Shown: positions 8,841 to 16,479, numbered from the stretch's first letter. The stretch is DNA of 64,000 nt from Rhodococcus koreensis (GCF_900105905.1 NZ_FNSV01000005.1:7378001-7442000); one strand, 5' to 3'. The notes: generated by a model not told the origin, from the sequence alone. Numbers and translations are program-made.

Positions 8841-9929
8841 ATGTACGACAACGGCGATGAAAACCAGCCCGATTCCGGCGGGGAGGGCCGCAGCGCGGCG
8901 CAGGGTCGCGCTGCGGATGCGGCGAGGATGCGCGTTGCCGGTGCCGTACTCCTCGGTGCCTCGGCCTGCACAGGACTGCTGTTGCCCCTGGTGTGGGGGC
9001 CGACGTCGAATGCGCGTGGACTCGCCGCGATCGTCGGCGACTCGTTCGTGCTCGCCGGGGTCGCCGTGGGGATGTCGGTCGTCGCGTGGGGCGCGGGACG
9101 TCGGTGGTCGCGAAGTGCCCGCGAGGAGCTTCCCGAGGCGCCGGTGCGGTACGGACCCGTTCCCGGTCTCGGGCCTGCGCAGACCGAATACGTCGTGCGG
9201 AAGTGGATCGGCGACAGCGCGCCGACGGCGACACTGCTCCACCTGGCCGAGCAGTCGGCAGTCCGGCTCACGTTGGTCGACGACGGTCTGTGGCAGATCG
9301 AGGGGATCGGCACCCCTCAACGGTGGAGGCAGATCGACCCCATTTCCCGGGTGTTGGCCGATTCCCTCGGAATCCGTTCGACGGGTGCGGTATTCGTCGC
9401 CGATGGCTCGCCGACATCCGGCTACGCGGTAAGAGAGGGCATGCGCGCGATGTCCGACGCATGCCGGTCGTGGGCGGCGCAGGATGATCTGCTCGTACCC
9501 TCGATCAGGACGTGGATCGGGCGGGCAATGGCATGCCTGTGCACGGTTCTCGCCGCGCTCGGATTCCTCGGCGCACTCGGTCCCACGCTTCTTGGGGCTC
9601 CGTTCGTCGCGTTCGTCGCCGGCTCCCTCGGCGTGTTCGCGGCGGGAACGGGCCTTCGGCACACGCCGACGGGGCGGCAAGTATCGGCGGCCGCCGCCGG
9701 GTTCGAACGCGTGCTGTCGGGTCGGTCGAAGACGATCGGGTCCGCCGCGGTCCGTGAGTGCTTCCTCGCCGCCGTCCCCTACGCCTTCGCCTTCGGTGTC
9801 GCCGACCGGTGGTCGGCGCAGTACCGCCGCGTAACCGGACGTGCCGCCCCAAACCCCGACTGGTACCCGTCGCCCACGCTGTACGACGACGAGACCGGCC
9901 TGCAGTGGGCGGCGAAGCCGCATAATTGA
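8841..9929 (+). CDS. Membrane protein resembling the C-terminal part of DUF2207
   Basis: 362 residues. A hydrophilic N-terminus is followed by two membrane segments (about residues 32-50 and 62-83), a soluble stretch beginning PVRYGPVPGLGPAQTEYVVRK, another hydrophobic pair (about 230-270) and a soluble tail. The order 'Y-x-P-x-x-G-L-x-P-A', then TATLLHLAEQSAVRL, and a late segment AVPYAFAFGVADRWSAQYRR matches the C-terminal half of DUF2207 predicted membrane proteins, without the large N-terminal extracellular domain. No enzymatic motif is seen. It ends 9 bases before the next gene, so the pair is probably co-transcribed. Function unknown. Confidence 0.55.
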   Translation: MYDNGDENQPDSGGEGRSAAQGRAADAARMRVAGAVLLGASACTGLLLPLVWGPTSNARGLAAIVGDSFVLAGVAVGMSVVAWGAGRRWSRSAREELPEAPVRYGPVPGLGPAQTEYVVRKWIGDSAPTATLLHLAEQSAVRLTLVDDGLWQIEGIGTPQRWRQIDPISRVLADSLGIRSTGAVFVADGSPTSGYAVREGMRAMSDACRSWAAQDDLLVPSIRTWIGRAMACLCTVLAALGFLGALGPTLLGAPFVAFVAGSLGVFAAGTGLRHTPTGRQVSAAAAGFERVLSGRSKTIGSAAVRECFLAAVPYAFAFGVADRWSAQYRRVTGRAAPNPDWYPSPTLYDDETGLQWAAKPHN

Positions 9930-9938
9930 GGGTGCGAG

Positions 9939-10475
9939 GTGAGACCGGTGCGACAGACACCCTGGTTGGCGGCGACGGCATTCGTCGGGTCCGTTGCTGT
10001 CCTGCTCGCAGTCCATACCGGCGGCGGCGCGTCGAGCGAACCCGACCGGGAAGCGACGCGCATGCTCGATCCCGCTGGACCGGTCCTCTTCGTCACTCCG
10101 CCGAGCGGGCAGCCGGGCGACCGCATCCAGTACCACGCGACAAATCTTCCGACGTGTGGCGGGCCGTGGTCGGTGGAGTTCGGAGATCGGGTCCTGGGCG
10201 AGACCCGTCAGGTCGGCGGCGTCGCGGACTTCCGCGCGACGGTGCCGAACCGCGGCAGTCGCGGTTTCCAGGTGGCCGGGCTGCGGTGCGTGCCGATCCC
10301 GTCGATGGTGGTGCAGACGACGTTCGAGGTACTCCCCGTGACACGCTCGTCGGAGCCGACCACCACTTTTTTGCTGCCGCCACCACCAGAGCTGCCGACG
10401 CGGACGAAGAGACCGACACCGACGACCACCACCACCACCACCACGCTCACAGCTCCTGCTGACGCGGAGCGGTAG
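9939..10475 (+). CDS. Secreted or membrane-anchored protein with Thr/Pro-rich tail
   Basis: 178 residues from a GTG start. An N-terminal hydrophobic segment (WLAATAFVGSVAVLLAV) is a signal peptide or anchor. The middle (about residues 48-130), with FVTPPSGQPGDRIQYHATNLP, resembles a small Ig-like/IPT-type beta-sandwich of extracytoplasmic proteins. The last ~45 residues are Pro- and Thr-rich and include eight consecutive threonines encoded by a short ACC tandem repeat. The tail suggests a wall-spanning linker or glycosylated stalk, with no sorting signal visible. The downstream gene is convergent. I do not recognise a named family. Confidence 0.5.
   Translation: MRPVRQTPWLAATAFVGSVAVLLAVHTGGGASSEPDREATRMLDPAGPVLFVTPPSGQPGDRIQYHATNLPTCGGPWSVEFGDRVLGETRQVGGVADFRATVPNRGSRGFQVAGLRCVPIPSMVVQTTFEVLPVTRSSEPTTTFLLPPPPELPTRTKRPTPTTTTTTTTLTAPADAER
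10422..10445 (+). repeat. ACC trinucleotide tandem repeat
   Basis: Six ACC units flanked by ACG codons encode eight threonines in the tail of the secreted protein. Short in-frame repeats like this can change length by slippage without a frameshift. Confidence 0.6.
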
Positions 10476-10483
10476 GTGCGGCC

Positions 10484-10978
10484 TCAGACGGTGTAGTGCA
10501 GCAAAGAGACGCCGTTCTGGAAGCCGCGGGCCTCTACTAACTGCAGCCTCGGCGTCTCGTAGCCGTCGGGGAACAGCCTTCGTCCCCGACCCTGGACTAC
10601 CGGGTACACGAACAGCCGGTACTCGTCGACCAGGCCGGACTCGATCAGGGCATGGGTCAGCGTGATGCTGCCCGTGACGACGATGTCGCGGCCCTCCTTC
10701 CCCTTCAGTGCCCTCACCTGGGCGATCCAGTCGCCCGTGAGCACGGTCGAGTTCCCCCATTCGGGGTCGGACATCGTGGAGGAGACGACGTACTTCTGAA
10801 TCTGGTTCAGCTCATCGGTGATCCCGGTCTGGTCGTCGGTTTGTCGGGGCCAGTAATTGCGGAAGTCCTCGAACGTCTGCCGACCCAGCAACATGGCGTC
10901 CGCGCGCTCGGACTGCCGGTTGGTCGCCTCCAGCAACTGCGGATCCTGGTCCGATGGGTCGAACCAGTCGCCGAGCAT
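10484..10978 (-). CDS. RibD/dihydrofolate-reductase-family protein, 5' end displaced by a TnpB element
   Basis: 164 residues from the first ATG: MLGDWFDPSDQDPQLLEA, MLLGRQTFEDFRNYWP, then DIVVTGSITLTHALIESGLV and DEYRLFVYPVVQGRGRRLF, the RibD C-terminal/DHFR-like fold common in actinobacteria. The family usually starts about 15 residues earlier with the first beta strand. That strand is readable in frame upstream (RITQNITLDGSIE, about 10979-11017) but has no start codon before the reading enters the TnpB element. A plausible original start, ATG at 12348 on the minus strand, lies just beyond the other end of that element. I therefore read this as a gene split by insertion; internal initiation at 10978 would give a protein lacking its first strand. 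Confidence 0.7.
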   Translation of the reverse strand: MLGDWFDPSDQDPQLLEATNRQSERADAMLLGRQTFEDFRNYWPRQTDDQTGITDELNQIQKYVVSSTMSDPEWGNSTVLTGDWIAQVRALKGKEGRDIVVTGSITLTHALIESGLVDEYRLFVYPVVQGRGRRLFPDGYETPRLQLVEARGFQNGVSLLHYTV

Positions 10979-11100
10979 CTCGATCGAGCCGTCGAGGGTG
11001 ATGTTCTGGGTGATCCGTGAATCTTTCGGCGCAAACCCGATCCTTGAGGTCAGGGTGAGCCGATCTGGATTTGTCGGACCGTGGGGTTAGTGTCTGGGTC

Positions 11101-12243
11101 ATGGCGGGGAGGGTGGTGAAGCGGGCGTTCAAGTTTCGTTTCTATCCGACTGCGGTGCAGGCGGAACAGCTTGCTCGGACGTTCGGGTGCACCCGGTATG
11201 TCTATAACCGGGCGTTGGCCGAGCGCTCGCGGGCGTGGTCGCAGGAGCAGCGTCGGGTGACCTACGCGGATACCTCGAAGATGCTCACCGGATGGAAGCG
11301 GGACGCTGAGACGGAGTGGTTGGCGGAGCCGTCGAAGGGGCCGTTGCAGGAATCGCTGCGGCAGTTGCAGGGCGCGTTCGAGAAGTTCTGGCGCACGCAG
11401 ACCCGCTACCCGCAATTCAAGAAGAAGGGCCAGTCGAAGGATTCGGCGACCTACTACTCGAACTGCTTCACCTACCGCGGCGGGCAACTCCGGTTGGCCA
11501 AGCAGACCGAACCCCTGGACGTTCGGTGGTCGAGGCCACTACCGGAGGGGGCGGTGCCGTCGCAGGTGACGGTCTCGCGCAATGCTCGCGGTCAGTACCA
11601 CATCTCGATCCTCGTCGAGGACACCATCAGCGAACTCGAGCCGGCCGATCGGGTGGTCGGGCTCGACGCCGGGATCACCAGCCTGTACACGCTGTCGACG
11701 GGGGAGAAGATCACCAACCCGCGCCACGAACGCACGGATCGTGAACGGTTGGCGAAGGCGCAGCGGATGCTGGCCAAGAAGGAGAAGGGATCCCGGAACC
11801 GGGCCAAGGCTCGACTGAAGGTCGCGAAGATTCATGGTCGGATCGCCGATCGGCGCCGCGATTATCTGCACACACTCTCCACTCGGCTGGTGCGCGAAAA
11901 CCAAGTGATCGCCATCGAGGATCTGAGTGTGCGGAACATGGTGAAGAATCGGTCGTTGTCGCGGGCGATCTCGGATGCGGGGTGGTCCGAGTTCCGGTCG
12001 ATGCTCGAATACAAGGCCGCCTGGTACGGGCGGCGGGTGGTGGCGATCGACCGGTTTCATCCGTCGTCGAAGACCTGCTCGGTGTGCGGGGAGGTCGCGT
12101 CGACGATGCCGCTGAACGTGCGGGAGTGGACGTGCCGATGTGGCGTCGTCCATGATCGGGATGTGAATGCGGCGAGGAACATTTTGGCCGTCGGACTGGC
12201 GGTGGCAGCCTGCGGAGATGGTGTGAGACCGCCTCGCACATAA
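11101..12243 (+). CDS. tnpB: TnpB, RNA-guided endonuclease of the IS605/IS1341 group
   Basis: 380 residues from ATG 11101 (MAGRVVKRAFKFRFYPT). The N-terminal helix-turn-helix and beta-barrel region is followed by a RuvC-like nuclease with its three acidic residues: D189 in VGLDAGI, E273 in IEDLSVRNM and D354 in HDRDVNAARNI. The zinc-finger insert has C326-x2-C329 and C345-x-C347. TnpB proteins are programmable nucleases guided by an omega-RNA made from the transposon's right end; they favour retention of the element after transposition. All catalytic residues are intact, so activity is plausible. An upstream in-frame start exists but adds residues unlike the family. Confidence 0.92.
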   Translation: MAGRVVKRAFKFRFYPTAVQAEQLARTFGCTRYVYNRALAERSRAWSQEQRRVTYADTSKMLTGWKRDAETEWLAEPSKGPLQESLRQLQGAFEKFWRTQTRYPQFKKKGQSKDSATYYSNCFTYRGGQLRLAKQTEPLDVRWSRPLPEGAVPSQVTVSRNARGQYHISILVEDTISELEPADRVVGLDAGITSLYTLSTGEKITNPRHERTDRERLAKAQRMLAKKEKGSRNRAKARLKVAKIHGRIADRRRDYLHTLSTRLVRENQVIAIEDLSVRNMVKNRSLSRAISDAGWSEFRSMLEYKAAWYGRRVVAIDRFHPSSKTCSVCGEVASTMPLNVREWTCRCGVVHDRDVNAARNILAVGLAVAACGDGVRPPRT

Positions 12244-12334
12244 CGTGCGGGGTGGCGACTGTCGGTGAAACAGGAACCTCGGGACGCGAGTCCCGGGGGG
12301 AATCTCGGTCGTTCACGGCCGAGAGGACGTCAAC
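12180..12334 (+). ncRNA. Putative omega-RNA (TnpB guide RNA scaffold)
   Basis: The end of tnpB and the 91 bases after it have the layout of an omega-RNA. GGGAC-GCGA-GTCCC (12281-12294) is a perfect stem with a GNRA-type loop. CTCGGTC (12304-12310) pairs with GGCCGAG (12317-12323), allowing one G-U pair, around loop GTTCAC. The scaffold then ends in GTCAAC at 12334, and the following bases (from 12335, GCCAGTGTTCTCATACGAAT) would be the guide copied from flanking host DNA. The 5' end is a guess, since omega-RNAs usually overlap the 3' part of tnpB. No promoter was identified. Confidence 0.55.
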
Positions 12335-12378
12335 GCCAGTGTTCTCATACGAATACTGACACCGCCACGACCGCAAAA

Positions 12379-13227
12379 TCATCGCGGGCCGGGCGCGGTC
12401 GGCAGCCTCGATGCCGTGATCTCGTCGGCTGGTGTGAAGGTGGACATCGTGATCTCCGAATGAACGCCGGCGTTCAGGTGGGTCACGTGGAACTTCAGCG
12501 GCCCCGCAGTGGGGTGCTCGAAGCGCCGAGTTGTGACGGGTTCGCGGGTCACGTCGCATCGATTCCACAGCTGCTCGAACAGGGGCGACTCGGCAGTCAG
12601 TCGCTTCACCAGGGATTCCCACGCCGGCTCGCCGAGGTGCTCCGCCCACGCGGCGCGGAAGCCCGCCACAATACGGGGCACGTGCTCCGCCCAGCCGACG
12701 GTGCGCGCCCGCCACTCAGGGTTCAGCAGATTTTGGACGAGAAGATTGCGCTCGCCGGACGGAATAGCGTCCAGGTCGCCCATCAGCCAACAGTAGCCCC
12801 GGTTATATGCAAGGACGTCGCAGCGCGCATTGCGCACTATCACCGGATACGGGTCGAGCTTGGCCATCATTGTCTTCATCGACGGCGTAACGGCATTGCA
12901 CTCCGTCGCGCTCGGCGGTTCTGTCACGCCGGCCAGCGTCAACAGGTGGGCGTGCTCGTGCAGATTCAGCCGTAGCGTCCGCGAGATCGCCGTAAGCACG
13001 TGCTCGGATGCCTTGATGTCGCGACCCTGTTCGAGCCACGTGTACCACGTCACTCCGACGCCGGCGAATTGGGCGATCTCCTCGCGTCGCAGTCCCGGGG
13101 TCCGGCGGCGCCCTCCGGTGGGCAGCCCGACCTGCTCCGGCGTGATGCGGGCGCGGCGACTCTTCAGGAAAGCGCCGAACTCGCCGCGACGGGCACGGAC
13201 TTCAGGACGTGCGTTCACATTCCTCAT
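12379..13227 (-). CDS. XRE-family transcriptional regulator with MmyB-like ligand-binding domain
   Basis: 282 residues. The N-terminal helix-turn-helix (about residues 14-75) includes FLKSRRARITPEQVG, RRTPGLRREEIAQFAGVGVTWY and TWLEQGRDIKASEHVLTAIS, the pattern of actinobacterial XRE regulators that carry a C-terminal MmyB-like PAS-type domain. The rest (NEP-type C-terminal region from about residue 105) fits that domain, which binds small molecules in studied members. It is divergent from an LLM oxidoreductase gene across 95 bases that hold a palindromic operator, so it probably controls itself and that gene. Its 3' end lies 30 bases from the proposed original start of the split DHFR-family gene. 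Confidence 0.85.
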   Translation of the reverse strand: MRNVNARPEVRARRGEFGAFLKSRRARITPEQVGLPTGGRRRTPGLRREEIAQFAGVGVTWYTWLEQGRDIKASEHVLTAISRTLRLNLHEHAHLLTLAGVTEPPSATECNAVTPSMKTMMAKLDPYPVIVRNARCDVLAYNRGYCWLMGDLDAIPSGERNLLVQNLLNPEWRARTVGWAEHVPRIVAGFRAAWAEHLGEPAWESLVKRLTAESPLFEQLWNRCDVTREPVTTRRFEHPTAGPLKFHVTHLNAGVHSEITMSTFTPADEITASRLPTAPGPR

Positions 13228-13268
13228 GGAAGCCGAACCTGGGAGGACGACGATCCGGGTGGCGCGAA

Positions 13269-13299
13269 TACCAGGATAAATTCACTCCTGGTACCAGGA
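13269..13299. promoter_or_regulatory. Operator-like repeats between XRE and LLM genes
   Basis: TCCTGGTACCAGGA at 13286-13299 is a perfect 14-base palindrome. A further copy of its half-site, TACCAGGA, lies at 13269-13276. The arrangement sits in the divergent promoter region and is the natural binding site for the XRE regulator. This is inference from position and symmetry. Confidence 0.6.
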
Positions 13300-13322
13300 C
13301 GACGATAGTTCATTCTGGACTC

Positions 13323-14285
13323 ATGAGACTTGGACTTCGACTGCCCCAGCGGGTCGGTACTGATTTGCGTCACGACGTCACGGAAGTTGCCGGCGCTGCC
13401 GAACGTGCCGGGTTCGACAGTGTCTGGGCCTGGGAGAGACTGTTGTTTCCGGTGGCGCCCCGCGATTCTTTCACTCCGGGCGCGCCGTGGCCGTCCGCGT
13501 ATCGGCAAGCGGCTGACCCGCTGACCGTCCTCGCTGCGGCAGCGGTGGTGACCGAGCGAGTCCGACTGGGCACCAGTGTGATTGTTGCCGGCCTTCATCA
13601 GCCTCTCCAACTCGCGAAGAGATTCGCGACCCTCGACCAGATCAGCGGCGGGCGTGTGGTTGCGGGGTTGGGAACAGGCTGGGCGGTAGACGAGTTCGAG
13701 GCGGTCGGCATGGCCAAGTCCGAGCGCGGCCGACTGCTCGACGAGACCCTCGACGTCTTCGACGCAGCCTGGGGTCCGGATCCAGTGAACTATCGCGGGC
13801 CCCACACGCTCATCGACAACGCCTACGTCCTGCCGAAGCCGGCTTCGCCGATTCCGGTCATCTTGGCCGGCGATGTCGATGTCAGCGCCGCCGGAGGTCC
13901 CAATGCGCGTGTGCTGGAACGGATTGCCCGACGTTCCGACGGTTGGATGCCGCTTTTCCCGACCCCGGGCGCCGCCGGTGCTCAGAAGCTTCGCGCGGCG
14001 TGGGACCTGATCCGCCAGTCCGCGGCCACGGCAGGGCGGGACCCGTCCGAGATGGAAATGATCGTGGTGGGGAACGTCGCGTTCTCCGAGACTCCGCTCG
14101 ACGACGATCGGATCGGCTTTTCGGGCACAACCGCGCAGATTCTCGACGACATCGCCTCCGTGGCAAGTGCGGGCGCAGACGAGTTGATCCTCGACCTGCA
14201 CCTGCAGGACTGGTGGCGGAACACACGTCAGATGCTGGACAAAGCTCTCGAGATTCGGGAGCTCGTCTCGGCGGCGGGAATCTGA
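13323..14285 (+). CDS. LLM-class F420-dependent oxidoreductase
   Basis: 320 residues beginning MRLGLRLPQRVG; the frame is open further upstream but that part overlaps the XRE gene and the operator, so ATG 13323 is preferred. Luciferase-like blocks include AGFDSVWAWERLLFP, TERVRLGTSVIVAGLHQPLQLAK, FATLDQISGGRVVAGLGTGW, DEFEAVGMAKSERGRLLDETLDV and the C-terminal SAGADELILDLH. These are features of F420-dependent TIM-barrel reductases and monooxygenases. It is divergent from the XRE regulator, which suggests induction by a ligand of that regulator. Substrate unknown. Confidence 0.85.
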   Translation: MRLGLRLPQRVGTDLRHDVTEVAGAAERAGFDSVWAWERLLFPVAPRDSFTPGAPWPSAYRQAADPLTVLAAAAVVTERVRLGTSVIVAGLHQPLQLAKRFATLDQISGGRVVAGLGTGWAVDEFEAVGMAKSERGRLLDETLDVFDAAWGPDPVNYRGPHTLIDNAYVLPKPASPIPVILAGDVDVSAAGGPNARVLERIARRSDGWMPLFPTPGAAGAQKLRAAWDLIRQSAATAGRDPSEMEMIVVGNVAFSETPLDDDRIGFSGTTAQILDDIASVASAGADELILDLHLQDWWRNTRQMLDKALEIRELVSAAGI

Positions 14286-14306
14286 GTCTGAGCCCGCGCG
14301 CCGGCG

Positions 14307-14345
14307 GGTGACGCGCCTGCCGATGTGGCGTTCACGCGCGTCACC
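14307..14345. terminator. Hairpin between convergent LLM and WhiB genes
   Basis: GGTGACGCGC (14307-14316) is complementary to GCGCGTCACC (14336-14345), a 10-bp stem with a 19-base loop between two converging genes. There is no T-run, as is common in actinobacteria. Confidence 0.4.
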
Positions 14346-14362
14346 TGGTCCGGTCTCCCTCG

Positions 14363-14656
14363 TCACGATGCGCTGCATCGCTCGAGAATCTCTTTGCGTT
14401 CCCATTCGGTCAAGCCTCCCCACACTCCGTACGGCTGTGCGGTCTCGAGCGAGTACCGGCGGCAGTGGTTGCGGGCGACGCAGCCTCCGCAGATGCCGCG
14501 GGCGATGTCCTCTCGGAGATAGCGGGCGTGGTCTGTTTCGCTCTCCGGAGCGAAGAAGAAATAGTCGCCCACCGAAGTGCAGCTGGCTGATTCGCGCCAG
14601 CGGGTCGGATCCACTGTCGGTCGATCGTGAAATTCCGGGACCGTCGTCAGTGCCAT
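14363..14656 (-). CDS. WhiB-family iron-sulfur transcription factor
   Basis: 97 residues with the four cysteines of a 4Fe-4S Wbl protein, C26-x29-C56-x2-C59-x5-C65, followed by the turn motif GVWGGLTEWER and a basic C-terminal end. Wbl proteins bind the principal sigma factor and act as redox or NO-sensitive regulators. The start codon lies inside the last codons of the malic enzyme gene (10-base overlap), so its translation may depend on that gene. Its sequence is closest in feel to WhiB1/WhiB2-like small Wbls; I cannot assign the subclass. Confidence 0.92.
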   Translation of the reverse strand: MALTTVPEFHDRPTVDPTRWRESASCTSVGDYFFFAPESETDHARYLREDIARGICGGCVARNHCRRYSLETAQPYGVWGGLTEWERKEILERCSAS

Positions 14657-15846
14657 GCGGTGACGCGGTCCGCCCGCGCAGCGGCGGCGACTGCCTCCGC
14701 GACAGCGGGGGCGACGCGAGGATCGAGCGGGCTGGGAACGATCTTGTCCACAGCCAACTCGTCACCGACGACCGAGAGGATCGCCTCGGCGGCGGCGAGC
14801 TTCATGCCCTCGGTGATGCGCCGGGCGCCGGCGTCGAGGGCACCCCGGAACACACCGGGGAAGGCGAGCACATTGTTGATCTGGTTCGGGAAATCCGAGC
14901 GCCCGGTGGCGATGATCGCCGCATGCCTGCGGGCGACGTCGGGGTGGATCTCCGGGTCCGGGTTCGACAGTGCGAACACGATGGAGTTCTCCGCCATGGT
15001 CGCGATCAGCTCCTCCGGGACGGTGCCCGCGGACACGCCGAGGAACACGTCCGCGCCGTCGAGGGCCTGGGCGACGCCGCCGCGGCGGGCGGCCGGGTTG
15101 GTGCGCGCGGCCAGATCCACCTTCACCGCGTTCAAATCCTGACGATCCACGGAGACGATGCCCTTCGAGTCGAGGACCGTCACGTCCGCGATCCCGGCGG
15201 CGAGCAGGATGTTCGCGCACGCCACACCGGCGGCGCCGGCACCGGAGATGACCACGCGCAACCCGCGCAGGTCGCGGTCCTGGACCTTGACCGCACCCTT
15301 CAGCGCAGCGAGGACGACGATGGCGGTGCCGTGCTGGTCGTCGTGCATGACCGGGCAGTCCAGGGCCTCGATGACGCGCTGTTCGATCTCGAAGCAGCGG
15401 GGCGCGGAGATGTCCTCGAGGTTGACGGCACCGAAGCTCGGGCGCAGCCGGATCAGGGTCTCGACGATCTCGTCCGGGTCCTGGGTGTCCAGGACCAGCG
15501 GGATGGAGTTCAGGCCCGCGAAGTTCTTGAACAGGGCCGACTTGCCCTCCATCACCGGAAGGGAGGCACGCGGGCCGATGTCCCCGAGACCGAGCACCGC
15601 GGAGCCGTCGGAGACGACGACCACGAGGCGGCTGGTCCAGGTGTAGCGGTCGGCGAGGGGCTCGTCGGCGGCGATGGCGCGGGAGACCTGCGCCACCCCC
15701 GGGGTGTAGGCGATGGACAGGTCGCGCTGGCTGTCCAGCGGGGCGGTCAGCTCGACGGAGAGCTTGCCGCCGAGATGGCCGGCGAAAATCTCCTCGTCGG
15801 TCAGTTCGACCGTCGGAGGTGTGGTGGGTTCGGACACGAGGGGCAC
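14647..15846 (-). CDS. NAD(P)-dependent malic enzyme (short bacterial form)
   Basis: 399 residues. Malic enzyme blocks are clear: SDGSAVLGLGDIGPRASLPV then MEGKSALFKNFAG, EDISAPRCFEIE, HDDQHGTAIV and the dinucleotide-binding ISGAGAAGVACANILLAAG. It converts malate to pyruvate and CO2 with reduction of NAD(P). The length fits the single-domain-pair bacterial form without a phosphotransacetylase extension. The coenzyme cannot be fixed by eye. It is followed by whiB with an overlap, an unusual partner for a central-carbon gene. Confidence 0.9.
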   Translation of the reverse strand: MPLVSEPTTPPTVELTDEEIFAGHLGGKLSVELTAPLDSQRDLSIAYTPGVAQVSRAIAADEPLADRYTWTSRLVVVVSDGSAVLGLGDIGPRASLPVMEGKSALFKNFAGLNSIPLVLDTQDPDEIVETLIRLRPSFGAVNLEDISAPRCFEIEQRVIEALDCPVMHDDQHGTAIVVLAALKGAVKVQDRDLRGLRVVISGAGAAGVACANILLAAGIADVTVLDSKGIVSVDRQDLNAVKVDLAARTNPAARRGGVAQALDGADVFLGVSAGTVPEELIATMAENSIVFALSNPDPEIHPDVARRHAAIIATGRSDFPNQINNVLAFPGVFRGALDAGARRITEGMKLAAAEAILSVVGDELAVDKIVPSPLDPRVAPAVAEAVAAAARADRVTAWH

Positions 15847-15913
15847 GGAAACTCTTTTCTCTGAACGACTTTGCGAAGTGGGCGAGGACTCTGCTCGGGA
15901 CCCCTCTGTGGTG

Positions 15914-16447
15914 TCAGACGGCCATCGGAGCCATGCCCAGGATCATCAGTGCGGAACCCGCCGCCGCGGTCTTGACGCCGGAACGGCGCTCGCGGCGCGG
16001 GGTGGAGCGGAAGAGGTGCAGGGTCAGCAGCGCCCAGCACACGAGCACGACGAGGGGAAGCCAGTCCGTCGAGATTCCTGCGCCACCGTGATGGTGGCCG
16101 GAGGGTGCCTGCCCCGGCCCCGGCGCCGACGCCGCCGGGGCGGGAGCGGACGTCGGGGCCAGGAGCAGCAGGACCCCCATCGCCGTGAGATCGACCGCGC
16201 AGGGAATCGCGGTCCGGCGGTGCATGGTCTCGCCGGTGACGAACACGGCGAGTGCGATGAGGACGGCACCCCCGAGCAGGTGAATCCCCGTCGGCACCCC
16301 GGGGATCATCATCGCGACCATGGACACCGCCATTGCACCGTGCCCGATCCGTACCCGGCAGTCCGTTCCGTGCGCCCGCCACATCGGGACGAGGGCCCCG
16401 ACCGCTCCGACGAACATCGCCGCGTCCGCGACTGGGATATCGAACAT
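15914..16447 (-). CDS. DUF5134-type small membrane protein
   Basis: 177 residues from ATG 16447 (MFDIPVADAAMFVGAVGALVP). There are about five or six hydrophobic segments, an HGAMAVSMVAMM stretch and a His/Pro/Ala-rich loop (SGHHHGGAG). Met- and His-rich transmembrane motifs of this sort are typical of DUF5134 proteins in mycobacteria and relatives, whose function is not established; metal handling is sometimes suspected. The frame is open upstream into the next gene but the longer version is arginine-rich shadow sequence. It follows the AhpD-like gene by 32 bases and is probably co-transcribed. Confidence 0.6.
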   Translation of the reverse strand: MFDIPVADAAMFVGAVGALVPMWRAHGTDCRVRIGHGAMAVSMVAMMIPGVPTGIHLLGGAVLIALAVFVTGETMHRRTAIPCAVDLTAMGVLLLLAPTSAPAPAASAPGPGQAPSGHHHGGAGISTDWLPLVVLVCWALLTLHLFRSTPRRERRSGVKTAAAGSALMILGMAPMAV

Positions 16448-16479
16448 CGTCACACTCAGCGACCGGCAGAATGCACGCT

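Larger units (their letters stand above)
11031..12334 (+). mobile_element. TnpB-only transposon (IS200/IS605 group, IS1341-like)
   Basis: Proposed limits of an element carrying tnpB but no tnpA. At the left end AAACCCGATC (11033-11042) can pair with GATCTGGATTT (11062-11072) as an imperfect hairpin, as expected for subterminal ends of this group. At the right end two hairpins precede GTCAAC at 12329-12334, like the right cleavage sites of IS605-type elements. Cutting out 11031-12334 would join ATG AGA ACA CTG GC (minus strand from 12348) in frame to the DHFR-family gene. The left limit is uncertain by a few codons (11024-11030 also keep frame). Mobilisation would need a TnpA supplied from elsewhere. 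Confidence 0.6.

Noticed and set aside
10421..10450. Apparent poly-His run in one frame (metal-binding tail)
   Set aside because: The His reading is the wrong frame; the supported gene reads the same ACC repeat as threonine.
8565..10760. A 731-codon minus-strand frame across 8.6-10.8 kb
   Set aside because: Overlaps the DUF2207-like and secreted-protein genes on the opposite strand; no recognisable domain, Arg-rich.
11040..11050. TTGAG near the left end of the TnpB element as a TTGAT-like target motif
   Set aside because: It lies inside the proposed left-end hairpin, and placing the boundary there would not restore the reading frame of the split DHFR-family gene as well as 11024-11030 does.
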